Shown: positions 1 through 10,439 of the stretch, in pieces
Position numbering within the stretch: the first letter of the stretch is position 1
Layout of the letters: each line of letters begins with the position of its first letter
The notes under the pieces: generated by a model
Databases searched by the model: none
What the model saw: only the letters and a program-made list of their open reading frames with translations
What the model was told of the DNA's origin: nothing
Origin: Meandrina meandrites
Taxonomy: Eukaryota; Cnidaria; Anthozoa; Scleractinia; Meandrinidae
Length of the DNA: 64,000 nt
Direction: 5' to 3'
NCBI GenBank assembly: GCA_963693305.1
Contig: OY855904.1
Span: 36,554,917-36,618,916 of the forward strand
Made by a program: the position numbers and the translations under genes

Positions 1-120
1 AGCATCCCATCCAGGGGGGAGTAGAAATACTCCTAGTCGCTTCATGCTACGGAAACCGGGATAAGCTCCGGCCTGACGGGCCACTAGGCTCGTATGCAGA
101 CTTTACCTTTACCTTACCTT
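1..120. repeat. 3' end of an interspersed repeat
   Basis: This stretch holds a GC-rich segment (around 30-95) and then a CTTTAC-type short repeat tail (around 98-118). I recall the segment containing 'gctacggaaaccggg' as an abundant coral interspersed repeat, but that is memory, not a search. The tail would fit the 3' end of a SINE-like element. The left end lies outside the window. Confidence 0.35.
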
Positions 121-300
121 GGACTAAAAGGACGAGACTTCAAAGGAGCCGTTGTCCTGTCTCTGGGCTGGACAATTCATGGCAATCCGCATTCTTATGC
201 CCCTTATATTGTCAGGTAACAATAACGTTGTTTGTTAGTTGTGTTTTGTCTGGATTGCACCGCAAACAAAAACGATTGGTGTGGTAGCATGCATGTCATC

Positions 301-1175
301 TTAAGGTGGCTCGACTGGATTTTTTAGGGGCAACACCGCTCAAGTTTGAGAACTAACCAGACTGTCATTAACAATGCCATCGAAAAACGATCACCACAGC
401 TGAATTAGGTAAAGATGAAAATTTGTTATGACCAGTGTTATTTTGACATTGGAGTTGTCATAGCAACGTAATGACGTCATCACGTTTATCAATTTCGTTC
501 GTATTGCTCGGCACCAGGAGATTTTTTCGGAAATTGCTCAAGGGAGCATGTACCTCCTATACCTGCCTCAATGTTGGCAAAGTTTGAACAAATTCTGTGA
601 GAGCGTTATCGAAATTTTTGGGGATGAAGTTTCGAGGGTCATAAATACAGTAAAAACCATACTATTGAGATAATAGGGTAATATCTGAAGAACACGATGC
701 GCTTTGGGGATGCAGTTTCATCTCATAGTAGTTTAATGCCATTTAAAATTGTGTATACAAAATTATGGGGATCGCCATGACCGATTGCGAAAAAAACGGA
801 TGTGATGAGCGTGCATTCAGGTGCTCTTGTTGCCACTTTTGTAAATAATTTTGTCTACACCTACAAATGTGATAATTATTTGGAAACCGCTCGATGAATT
901 TTTTTGAAAACTTGTCAATCTCGAGGTTTGTCATCAGTTTATATGGCCTGCAAGTTTCAAGGTCATTGAAAACACGTAAGGCAATAAAATCGGGGCTCCA
1001 ATGTACTACTTTTTTCTCCCAGATTTTGTGTTTACAAGTGAGGGTCCTCATTATTCACGGGCATTGTATTCAACTTTCATTTTCACGTGCACGTTTCATT
1101 TTCACCTTAGGGTTAATGGTTAGTTCTCAAACTTGAGCGGTGTTGCCCCTAAAAAATCCAGTCGAGCCACCTTAA
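301..1175. mobile_element. TTAA-flanked DNA transposon (piggyBac/Kolobok-type, non-autonomous)
   Basis: Positions 305-359 and 1118-1171 are near-perfect inverted repeats of about 54 bp that begin AGGTGGCTCGACTGG. TTAA lies directly outside both ends (301-304 and 1172-1175). TTAA target duplication is typical of piggyBac and Kolobok elements. The inside holds no transposase: the small ORFs at 743-1051 and 894-1136 overlap each other on opposite strands and resemble nothing I know. A single related end starting TTAAGGTGGCTCG occurs at about 18468. Confidence 0.8.
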
Positions 1176-1339
1176 GGCGACTCGTTTTTCCGCTGCGAAT
1201 TGTTTTCAAAGTTTCACCGCGTGGCCCTGCATATTTGATATTGACTTAATACGGCCACGCTGAGAAATGCGTAGGGATGCCAGAAGCACGCTATCGAACT
1301 AGTACATATTACCACTTCTTGTTCTCTTCAAGATGTCTC

Positions 1340-2254
1340 TGACAACTTGTCGCGATAATTTGTTTTTTGTCAAAATGCCAGTACATTTCAAACTTGTTCG
1401 TTAGTGCGAATCGCAGGCCTTTTTTCAAAGGACATTTGCGCGCCTTTTTCCCTTCTAGTTATTTTCCTAATATATATTATAAAATAATAAAACTGAAATC
1501 CACAACGTTTTCTTTTTGTTGTTTGTTTATCACTTGTCTTCTTCTAGCGTTTTATATTATAGTTACCTTTGAATGTTTTTAGTTGCTCCTTCATTATACT
1601 TGCTTTCTTAGATCTTACAACACGTACTCGAAAATTGCTGGGTTTTTTCTTGTCCCTTAATTGGAGAGTGCTCAAGGCACCACTTAATCTTCTTAGTGTT
1701 GAAAGCTGCTCCTTCTCATCAGCCTTCCTCTTAGCCGTCCGTCCTTCGCCATAAATTTATTGTTTCATTTATGCAATAAAGAGTTTCCTTTAGACTGTGC
1801 GTCAGTTATTCTTGTCTATTTGTCTCTTCGTTTTTTATTGCGAGGTTACATCTTCTTTGCTTTTATATTGTTAAATTATCTGGCTAGTTTCTTCTTACCC
1901 CTTTATATGTTTAATATATTTTCCCATTTTCCTATTCCCTCGGGTGGCATTCTCAAAGGGAAACTTATGTTCCCTCTCGGACTACCGGGGCTGAGTTTGC
2001 CATTCCGTTTGACAACGCCCATGTTACGCAAGAATTCGACTCCTCAGCTCTCACGGGAGTAGTTTTTTGCTGACGCCTATCGTTTGGCTTTCCCTAATCC
2101 AACTTGCTTCAAAGCAGGTGAATTGAACACTATTGCCATACCGATCAGTAGGGCAAGGTATTCCAGCACTCTGATATCAATTTCTCTGAAGCCCAAGATT
2201 GGAATTATAATCTAGTCCGTGTCGAAAAGATTTTTTCTCATTATAAAGGAAGCT
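1340..2254 (+). pseudogene. 5' part (ORF1-like) of a DIRS-like retroelement, left half
   Basis: The stretch is pyrimidine-rich and has short broken frames. Around 1985-2065 one frame reads EFAIPFDNAHVTQEFDSS, and the frame entering the insertion point at 2254 reads RVEKIFSHYKGS. After the Penelope insertion, the same frame resumes at 7178 (YKGSYKGFG). I infer this is the ORF1/Gag-like region of the DIRS-type element whose RT and recombinase lie at 7.4-9.8 kb. The link rests on frame continuity and orientation, not on a recognised Gag domain. Several frameshifts are present. Confidence 0.45.
2242..2254. repeat. Left target-site duplication of the PLE (13 bp)
   Basis: The sequence tataaaggaagct occurs here and again at 7178-7190, exactly bracketing the Penelope-like element. 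Confidence 0.8.
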
Positions 2255-2642
2255 TGACTAAAAACATGAAACAAACAGCGGTAATAAACATTGTGAAAAA
2301 TCGCATTTTACTAACTTGACGTTTCGTATGCTATGCAACATACATTTTCAAAAGTATGACCGTTACAAAATTTTAACGACTATTATATATTGTTATGAAA
2401 AGGCTCTGGAACCTAGACTGAGACAATTGATCTACAGCAGTAACTTAATATTATCGCTTAGGTTAATATAGCAACAACCTCTCACTGCCAACGTTGGCAT
2501 TTAATGAGGGTTGTAGCTCTTGGATGAATAAGGTCTCTTTAATTTTACAATGGAGGTCAGTTTTGCCGGACGCTAGAATGTCAAAATGATCCCATTTGAT
2601 GTTATGGCCCGTGGTAATGATATGATCAGCGATAGCTGATAG

Positions 2643-3402
2643 ATGATCGCTTTTAGTGAGGGCCTTAAAATGTTCAGTTTTCCTGTCAAGACATATCTTC
2701 GCAAACTGAAGAAAGATGGAATTATTGATGGTACTACTTTCCAGAAGATTTTACCTAGTGGGTCGTCTCCTGGTGTTTTGTATGGCCTTCCAAAGGTTCA
2801 CAAAGCCGGATGCCCTTACCGCCCCATTGTTTAGTCTGTCAACACCTACAATTACAATCTGGCTTCTTTCCTTGTTAGCATACTTCAGCCTATTTCCACC
2901 AACCAACACACCGTTAAAGATTCATTTAGTTTTGCAGATTGGGCCAAAACTTACAAACATAACAACGAAATAATGTGCTCTTTTGATGCTAGTTCTCTTT
3001 TTACAAATGTGCCACTTGATGAAACAATACATATTTGCCTCGACAAATTGTATTCGCGTCCTGATCCACCGAAATTGCCCCGTCCTGTTTTAAGGAATTT
3101 GTTGGAGTTCGCCACTAAGAAGAGCCATTTCCTTTTTGATGGCCAGTACTACGATCAAATTGATGGTGTAGCCATGGGTTCTCCTTCAGGCCCAGTCTTG
3201 GCCAACATCTTCGTGTGCCATTTTGAGGAAAAGTGGGTTTTTAACGCCTCAGTTCGTCCTTCTTTTTGGTATAGGTATGTGGATGACACTTTAACCATGT
3301 TTGACAGCAAAGACACTGCTAATGAGGTTTTACGGTATCTTAACAGTAGACACAACAGTATCAAGTTCACTATTGAATTTAAACAGGACAATGAGATTCC
3401 TT
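2643..3402 (+). pseudogene. PLE reverse transcriptase fragment
   Basis: One frame runs through this stretch with a single internal TAG (2832-2834). RT motifs appear in the right order: GLPKVHK and PYRPIV, then SLFTNVP, GVAMGSPSGP and the catalytic YRYVDD. GLPKVHK together with SLFTNVP is typical of Penelope-like RTs, which copy RNA into DNA at the target. The first 15 codons come from the inverted 3' arm, so the true RT N-terminus is missing. The frame ends at NEIPF, where the Harbinger insertion begins. The fragment is dead because of its 5' truncation, the nonsense codon and the interruption. Confidence 0.85.
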
Positions 3403-4345
3403 TTTGTCTCGTGTCTCGTGTCGACACGAGAATATGCGATGGGGAGAAGGTGCATTCCATGCGCGTTTGCTTTGTGAGGCCGCGGAATTTTCCCGCCATG
3501 TCAATATTTTTCCCGCCACGTCAATATTTTCCCGCCATCTCGAGATTTGCTTTGTGAGGCCGCCGGATTTTGTGCGTGTTGTGAAAGAACAAATAATTTT
3601 TGTTTATAAGTAGGAGTTCAAAAATATTGCTGCATTGAAAGTTTTTTGCTTTTCTGCTGGCTCATTGTACTCGTTTGTCGGTTGGGAGTGTTTATTATAA
3701 ATGGCTTTTTAGTTGAACAGAATTGAACTTTAATTTTAGGGAAAATCACGACGTAGAATGTAAAGCAGTAATTTTTGTACATTTTTTAAATGGAATGGTT
3801 GAGACAATTAGGAGAGAGTGTTTGATTTATGAACTTGCAACGAACGCAAATTCTTAGTGGTCCAACAGGCAATGTAAATGGAACAGAAATAAGGCCCCTT
3901 TTAGCTGGCGACAGTGCCTATTCACTAACGAACTGGCTAGTGAAACCCTACCCGGACAGAGGACGCCTGACTCAGGAGCAGAGAAAGTTTAAAATCTAAA
4001 GTTCGGTGCGCTACGATCTGTAGTGGAACGAGCATTTGGCATGTTGAAAGTTCGTTGGAGAATTGCGTTGAAAAAGGTTGGACAAAAAACGAGCATCCTA
4101 AAAAAGACTATGATTGCTACGTGAGTTTTGCACAACAATTGTATGTATCGTTTCAATAACAGAAGATAAACGATTAGATAAAGACAATTATTTTGATGCT
4201 AAATCTTTAAAAATGTCAACTATGGCGTTTGTTTGTTCCATTTGCCTGCTCTGGGCGTCACGGAACATTTCAGCTGATCATTCAAATCTTGCGTTATCCT
4301 GTTCCATACTCTTTTCACACATTTCAATAAAAGAACTCTGCATGT
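3402..4345. mobile_element. PIF/Harbinger DNA transposon remnant (left part)
   Basis: The left end begins CCTTTTTGTCTCGTGTC, followed by a perfect 18-bp palindrome centred on GTCGAC (3414-3431) and tandem TTTCCCGCCA(T/C)GTCAATA words. The same end is found in reverse at 27700-27885. The element sits inside the PLE RT. It carries a transposase fragment and antisense MYB-like sequence. Its right end is not identifiable, because homology to the second copy stops at the MITE insertion near 4345. Confidence 0.65.
3880..4122 (+). pseudogene. Harbinger transposase, C-terminal DDE fragment
   Basis: Reading through one stop and a frameshift, the strand gives PLLAGDSAYSLTNWLVKPY, then RLTQEQRKFN, and in a shifted frame VVERAFGMLKVRWRI. 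These are the standard blocks around the second D and the E of PIF/Harbinger (DDE_Tnp_4) transposases, nuclear enzymes that cut and paste DNA. A GTGAGT donor-like site follows at about 4121, so the last exon boundary may be kept. The N-terminal part is absent. The second copy at 27.3 kb has lost this segment entirely. Confidence 0.7.
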
Positions 4346-4349
4346 AGAA

Positions 4350-5079
4350 ACTGGCCGTGTTTTCACGAGCGATTTTTCAGGTCGCTTAGCGAGTGACAAC
4401 CGGAAATCTCGTGAAAACAGTTACTTTTCTCACTCGCTTAAAGTTAAGCGAGTCGGCAAACTTCAATGCAATTCTCATTAAATTTAAGCCACCAAACCAG
4501 GTAGCTTAAGCGAGTCGGCAATTAATTTCTGCCAATGAAAAGCAACTTGCGGTCATTCATCTGACAAGGCTGTCAAATCGGAAATAGAACACGCATTCTT
4601 TTTTATGCCTCTTGGGAACTTAGTGCTGAGCAAAACTCGTCTTTTAATTTTAGTTCAGTTCATCTTCCAACTCCCAAAACAAGTCCTGTATGAATTTTCT
4701 GTTGCAAGCCGCCACAAAGCAAGAGATACTCGCTTTACCACTGGCATCGCTCGTCGCATGTTCATGCCATGTCGTAGTAGATTTGGTCTAACAAAATTGC
4801 AAACAAACTGGAACATATTCCTCGAGATACGGAAATGTTCTCGCCAAATAAAGCGCATAAACACACTAATAAAAAGAAGAAGCGAAGACGCACATGCGAG
4901 CTTCGTCGGCATCTCCCGCCATTATTCAAATTGATTTAGTTGCGCTGCTGCCCTCCTCAAGTTACTTAAATCTCACTCATGAAAACACCTATCATTTTTA
5001 AGTCGCTTAACGATGTCTGTAAACAAAGCACATTCTGGAATGTTAAGCGAGACAATCGGTGTTGTGAAAACACGGCCAC
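4350..5079. mobile_element. MITE with TGGCCGTGTTTTCAC inverted ends
   Basis: The ends are ACTGGCCGTGTTTTCAC on the left and GTGAAAACACGGCCAC on the right, flanked on both sides by tgtagaa (4343-4349 and 5080-5086), a candidate 7-bp target duplication. The interior is built from a self-complementary word related to gtcgcttaagcgac, repeated with errors near both ends. The overlapping ORFs at 4605-4934 and 4655-4912 lie on opposite strands and look spurious. There is no transposase. Confidence 0.75.
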
Positions 5080-5086
5080 TGTAGAA

Positions 5087-6150
5087 TGATTTTGTAAACT
5101 GATTACTGCCACCGGGACTATTACACGACCCTGCAGTGCGTGATTTTATATTTATCGGTATAATTAAGTTATGTTTTTATTTTGCAATTTCTTTTCTTTT
5201 TGCGAAAAGCACCCCCACGAAAATCGAAAATTGTGCTGTGTTTGGCTCCTTACTACTTTCGCGTTTGCTTGCGTTTTAATTCATGGTTTGCATTTGAAAT
5301 GGTCGTTGCGCTCTTCGTGTCTTACAACTTTTGGCATGTTTTTCTTTAGTTATCTCGTCAACTGACATCTGCTCGAATCTGCACACGAAACTGTTTCGTG
5401 GTCAGGCTAGGGAAGGTGAAGGGAAAGAGCGTGACACACTTTCATACCCGGGTTTCATGCTACACCCCAGGTTGCCTAATTTACAACAATTGTTTCTCAA
5501 AAGGAATCACAGAATAAGTACTTCATGCAACACTTCTTCTCTTAGTTATCCGGATATTGTTTTATATTTGATTCCCCATTTCTTCGTATAATTTTATATC
5601 CCGCGAGAGCGCCTCTGCTTGCGCGCGGGGTAGTGGCTTGTTATTGTGCAATACTGACCTGCACGCAAATCACGCGCGCCTTTCGAAGGCATATACTTCA
5701 AAGAAACACTACATTTGCTGGTGGGAATTGCTTTCTATTTTGCCAATTAACAGCAGGAGAAATCTGAGGGTGGCTACAAATTTCTCAACAACAGAATCAA
5801 AATATATCGGTCTGTTTCCGAACGCGTGGATTTCGCTTACATATAGGACATATAGGGGCTCAGTATTCCTGCTCATAAATGAAGAGATTTCTGACAAATT
5901 ATGGGCGTCAACACTCGCAGACCCTTTTCAATTTACTATCTACTCCAGACAAAAGGCATCTTTATCACGATATGGTGCAAGAGAGGATGCATCGTATTAT
6001 AAAGCTATGTACATTTGCTGACCTTAGAAGGCCGATCAATCTGACGGATTTGTTTCGTTTCACAAACACATGATTTACTTTTTTTAAGTTTATTTCCTTT
6101 CATATTTAAGCACTGAAGCACTACCTTTTTTTATCTTGGACATCATTGAA
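5087..6150. other. Unassigned sequence inside the PLE
   Basis: I see no recognised domain here. Short ORFs (for example 5638-6021) resemble nothing known. The stretch is probably the rest of the Harbinger element, or other insertions, because the continuation of the PLE RT should lie here and does not. Confidence 0.4.
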
Positions 6151-6610
6151 CAGCATAGTCGAGGGTGGAAGCGGAATCATTGGACTTTCATGATTCATCA
6201 TTCCTCTCTTGTTTTACCTCAATGATTCGTGGTTCATTTAAAAATTTCATTCGATATTCATGATTCATTTGTCATTGTTTTCATCCAGTTTTCAAAATAA
6301 CTTCACTGTGTGTAACATACCTAATCACATAATCACATTCAAGTTGATAGGTAAGGGTGAAAATTTGAATCGCGTTTTCAGTGTTTTCCTGTAGGGGGGT
6401 CTGGGGGCATGCTCCCCCAGAAAATTTTGAAAATTAGACGCTCGGAAATGCTATTTTCGGCCATTTCTGTGATATAAGAAGAAGAAGTTTCGTAGTTTGC
6501 ATTCTATATTCACACCCCTCCAATGTCGATGGAAGCATATTCATTTGATATTCATGATTCTTTTACCCATCTCTCGTTATTCATGATTCCCAAGTTTTAA
6601 ACACGAAGAT
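6150..6610. repeat. attcatgattc-word repeat block
   Basis: The words attcatgattc, gattcatcattc and their near-complements recur around 6185-6275 and 6540-6620, flanking a region with a short G run and C run (6393-6418). It resembles the short-word inverted-repeat elements elsewhere in the window, but I could not fix ends or a target duplication. Confidence 0.35.
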
Positions 6611-6939
6611 TCATGATGAGCCTTAATCGTTCTCAGCGATCTAAGGTCATTTACAAAGCTGGCTGCTGGGACTGCAATGATGTTTATATTGGAAAAACAA
6701 AACGATGACTTCATGACAGGAAAACTGAACATTTTAAGGCCCTCACTAAAAGCGATCATCTATCAGCTATCGCTGATCATATCATTACCACGGGCCATAA
6801 CATCAAATGGGATCATTTTGACATTCTAGCGTCCGGCAAAACTGACCTCCATTGTAAAATTAAAGAGACCTTATTCATCCAAGAGCTACAACCCTCATTA
6901 AATGCCAACGTTGGCAGTGAGAGATTGTTGCTATATTAA
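6600..6939 (+). pseudogene. PLE GIY-YIG endonuclease domain
   Basis: The strand encodes VIYKAGCWDCNDVYIGKTKR, then a stop, LHDRKTEHFKAL, HIITTGHNIKWDHFDIL and KETLFIQELQPSLN. This matches the GIY-YIG nuclease that ends canonical Penelope ORFs: the VY.G.T core, the conserved R in the helix, and the E of the I.E motif. The nuclease nicks target DNA for priming. One in-frame stop follows GKTKR. From about 6714 onward the same sequence appears inverted at the element's left end. Confidence 0.8.
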
Positions 6940-7177
6940 CCTAAGCGATAATATTAAGTTACTGCTGTAGATCAATTGTCTCAGTCTAGGTTCCAGAGCC
7001 TTTTCATAACAATATATAATAATAGTCGTTAAAATTTTGTAACGGTCATACTTTTGAAAATGTATGTTGCATAGCATACGAAACGTCAAGTTAGTAAAAT
7101 GCGATTTTTCACAATGTTTATTACCGCTGTTTGTTTCATGTTTTTAATCAAGTTACGATGGCCTAAAACCAACAGTC

Positions 7178-7390
7178 TATAAAGGAAGCTATAAGGGGTT
7201 TGGCTGTAATTGTAGAGGCCGCCTGCTCGCAGAATTTTTACTAACAATTTTTCTTGCTAGATTTGCCCAGTTTATTTTCGATAACCTTGTGGAGGCCGGC
7301 TTTTCTTTATGGGGTAAAGTAGGAGAGTGTCCCCCACCGCTCCTTGTCATTTCACTTATGGTAACCTTCAAAACGCCGCCTTTGTAACGA
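7178..7390 (+). pseudogene. DIRS-like ORF1, right half
   Basis: This is the second copy of the PLE target duplication followed by an open stretch (YKGSYKGFG, then FLARFAQFIFDNLVEAGFSL) in the same frame that is broken at 2254. No domain is recognised. I infer the ORF1-like protein of the interrupted DIRS-type element. Confidence 0.45.
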
Positions 7391-8290
7391 CAATACGTTT
7401 TTCAACCTTTGGGCTCAAGATCGGCCTTTTTCTTTGGGCAGTGTCCACCACTTGCCAAAGTATGTTCTAAGCAACTTCTTTGAAACTGTATGCGACGGCA
7501 AATCTGGTTAGCATTTATTTGGCTTTGGCCAACGCGGCTATCTCTATTACATGCTTTACCTTTTCCTCCCTCGGCTATTTCATTCGTTTGGGAAGATCCA
7601 CTCTGGTGCCTTGCAAGTAAGTTCCCTACTTGGGTTTGATTTCCTTGCAGGGTTCATTTTATTAAAAGTTTCTTATACTTCTCAAACAAGCACGTGCTTA
7701 GTTCCGAAACTGTCGACCTGGTTTCTCTCCTGAGGCTAGTTGTAAAAAAAATGTAAATGTTGTTTTTATAGTGGTCATGCACTTAGCCTCGAGATAGCTA
7801 GTTTACAGGCATGCCACTGAAATAGAGGAAACAAATACTTTAAATGAACATAACATGGTTAACAATCCCAACTGGCGGGAGGCAGACCAGTTGGCTATTT
7901 ACAAAGCGTGACCGAGGATTTGGACTCGGGACTACCGAGAGACAAATCCAGCAAGTGGCAGAGGTATAATATACTTTCACTTTCGATTGTTTTCGGATTC
8001 TTCCTCCTCTGTTTGGGGAGGTGGATTGAGTCCGGGTGCCGTTAACATTAACATTTGCGACTATTGGCAGCCCCGTATTATTGTAATTAACTTCGCTAGT
8101 AAGGAAACGCTCGCCCTCAACAATGTTTTACAGCCCTTTGGGGATATTGTAAGGAACTCCTGGGTGGGCACGCTTGTTCACATTTTGTTTTTGACAGCCA
8201 TGTTTTGTTTTGCTTTTGGAACGTGCGTGGTTCCCGTTCCCACTAGTTGGTTGCCGCTCTTAAGTGTTTATTTGAATCTACTATGAGTAG
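7390..8290 (+). pseudogene. DIRS-like reverse transcriptase/RNase H remnant
   Basis: Shifting frames give LGFDFLAGFI (7620-7660), WREADQLAIYKA (about 7873-7908) and, from 7987, FSDSSSSVWGG, INFASKETLALNNVLQPFG and IVRNSWV. The FSDSSSSVWGG...KETLAL pattern is the RNase H region (catalytic D and E) of DIRS-type pol proteins. The RT catalytic box was not found intact. Orientation and spacing fit the recombinase downstream. Confidence 0.65.
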
Positions 8291-8399
8291 CCTTAAAATT
8301 GGTCTACATGGGCATTTTGTTCCTGGTCTTGAGAACCCTGCGGACTCTCCCTCTCGTCGTCTCAGTTTTTAAGGATCGAAGTTAAGCCCAGTTATATGG

Positions 8400-8560
8400 A
8401 GTTTCGTTCGAGACTTGATCGGCAGCCCCAATTGCCACTCCATTGATCTCGTGGCGCTAACTTCAAATGTCCAAACTGACTCGTCTGGTAATCCACTACC
8501 GGTAATTGCCTCATTTCTCAGTTCTTTAAGTATCTTTAGCACTCTTAAGTTACCCTACAC
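8400..8560 (+). pseudogene. DIRS-like linker between RNase H and recombinase
   Basis: The frame beginning near 8415 reads HSIDLVALTSNVQTDSSGNP, a phrase I associate with DIRS-like pol proteins between RNase H and the tyrosine recombinase. It is separated from the recombinase by broken frames. Confidence 0.45.
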
Positions 8561-8639
8561 CCTTCTAGTTCCAGATGTCATTCCACGGCGTTTTCGGTGC
8601 CCTTTACTATTGCTATTGTCTACATACTTTTCAGTTGTA

Positions 8640-9827
8640 TGTTGGCTGCTAAAGGGGCAGTAGATCTTGCAGCCATTTACGCTCGTTTGCGGCAGCTTAC
8701 ACAGACGGCTCAAAGATCTTCGTATTCAAAGCAAAAATCTTCTTTGCGTGTGGAATTTGAAACCTTTTTAGCCTCGCTGCCTAGTCCCAGGTCTATCTTT
8801 CAGCCACCCCTGAAGATGTATCTCGTTTTTTGGTGTGGAAAGATCGGCACGGCAAAACAGTTGTCCATGTTTCCGATTGTGTGAATGCCTCTAGCCAGAA
8901 TGCCTCTATTGCGGATGTCCCAAACGACTTGCGTTCAAAACTGTAGATTCCTATATTGGGAAACTTCGCGCCATCTTCAATGAAGTGGGTCGCACTGGGG
9001 ACTGGAATAGTCTGCTGGGTTTTGGAAATCCAGCTGCTTCTGTTGTAGTCCAAAGTTATCTTAAGGCTGGATCTGAGGAGCAATTACGTGCAAATATCGT
9101 CCCTAAGCAGGCGGTCCCGTTTTTTCTACCCAAGCTTTTGCTACTAGCAAGGTTGTGGGATAGAAAGATGGCGGATCCTTCAATTAGTCTTTCTGGTCTT
9201 TTTATTCTGGCTCGAGACCAAGCGTTTTTAAAAACTCTATTCTTCAGCGCCGATAGAGGGTCTGGTCTGGAATGTGTTAAAATCGCAGAAATTATGCGTT
9301 TTCCTAAGGACGATGGTTTTTTGTTCAACCATGTTTTTGGGCAAGACTTTACGAGACGGCGCCTCTAATGTCTTTGGAATTCGTCGCCATTCAAATCCCC
9401 AGCTTTGCCCAGTCAAAGCAATTGAAACATATGTAGCTGTCGCCTCTGAACTGCGCATAACTCTCTCCAACGGCTACTTATTTCGCCCTACTAATCACCT
9501 CGGTCATATCCTCAACAAGCCCCTTACAAGTTCTTCTGCAGAAGCCCCCTTAAAATTTATTTGAAAGACGCGAAAGTTGATGAAGGCAAGACTCTGCACC
9601 GCTTTTGCTCGGGTTCTGCTATTACTCTCGCGTTGTCTGGGTTCCAGCTGGCTGATGTGATGTCCCATGTGGGTTGGTCCAACAAGGGCACCGCCCTTTA
9701 CTACATAAAGTTAGCTGAAGTTCTTCGTGCGGGATCGCCTTCTGATCCGGGACACCCTACAGACCGTTTCGGTGAATATCTGTTCGAAAGACCTATAATC
9801 GCCTACGATTTTCGGATTAAAGAATGA
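8640..9827 (+). pseudogene. DIRS-like tyrosine recombinase
   Basis: Three overlapping frames (about 8640-9368, 9274-9564, 9561-9827) make up one phage-integrase-fold recombinase with at least two frameshifts. An N-terminal SAM-like part reads RSSYSKQKSSLRVEFETFLA. The core has DRGSGLECVKIAEIMRF (first catalytic Arg region), LHRFCSGSAITLALSG (box II, normally H-x-x-R, here altered) and GWSNKGTALYYIKLAEVL with the nucleophilic Tyr. Such enzymes insert circular DIRS cDNA without target duplication. Damage at box II and the frameshifts make it inactive. The ORF at 9056-9328 on the minus strand is a shadow. Confidence 0.8.
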
Positions 9828-10439
9828 TGAAAAACAGGGGATTTCTTTAGCTCAAACTTTCGTGACATGGGGAAAGCAATGTCTGTTGTTTTCGGAGAGA
9901 GAAAAATGCCGTTTTGGGTACGAAAAAGGGCCAGCTACGATTTTCGAGATGGTAACAGCGGCTTGTAAATTAGGTTAAAATATTTCGTTCCCTAAAATTT
10001 TCTGAAGTTTGAATGTCCAGCTAGCGTATCCGAAAAGATACACTTTTCTTAGCGTTTAAAAATAAGGCTTTTAATCTCACAGAAAAGACACTAATAACGT
10101 AAAACGGTGTTCCGACACCTATAGTAAAATTTTCTCGTTGGGTGCCCCTGTTCTGATCGCCTTCTGACTTATTGTCTTCAAATGATTCGGCTGCTTCCAT
10201 CTTCACAAGTTTATACGCGGATCTTTATCGCTTGAAAGACTTCGTTACTGCCTTTCCTCGCTCCTAATTTCTGTTTTGTTAGGATGGGGTTTTAGTTTGG
10301 GGTTTTCCTTTTGAGGATGGGCAGTTTTTGTGCGGGTTTTTGTGGTCTCCTCCATAGTATTTAGGGTTATGTTTCTACACGAGACTGTTGGTGCCCATAC
10401 TCAATAACAGGTGTGAGGGAGACAGGTGAGAATAGATAA
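9828..10439. other. No gene seen
   Basis: This is probably the 3' tail of the DIRS-like element followed by unassigned sequence. The inverted or split repeats typical of DIRS ends were not identifiable. Confidence 0.4.

Larger units (their letters stand above)
2255..7177 (+). mobile_element. Penelope-like element with inverted termini, carrying nested insertions
   Basis: The element lies between the two copies of a 13-bp duplication. Its left 430 bp (2255 to about 2688) is the reverse complement of its right end (about 6714-7177). A 3'-end fragment has therefore been placed in inverted orientation at a 5'-truncated copy. Terminal repeats in either orientation are known for Penelope elements. 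In order it holds the inverted arm, an RT fragment (to about 3402), a Harbinger insertion with its own MITE, unassigned sequence, and the GIY-YIG domain near the 3' end. The later part of the RT domain is not visible. Confidence 0.8.

Noticed and set aside
9056..9470. Minus-strand ORFs over the recombinase
   Set aside because: Shadows of the plus-strand tyrosine recombinase frames.
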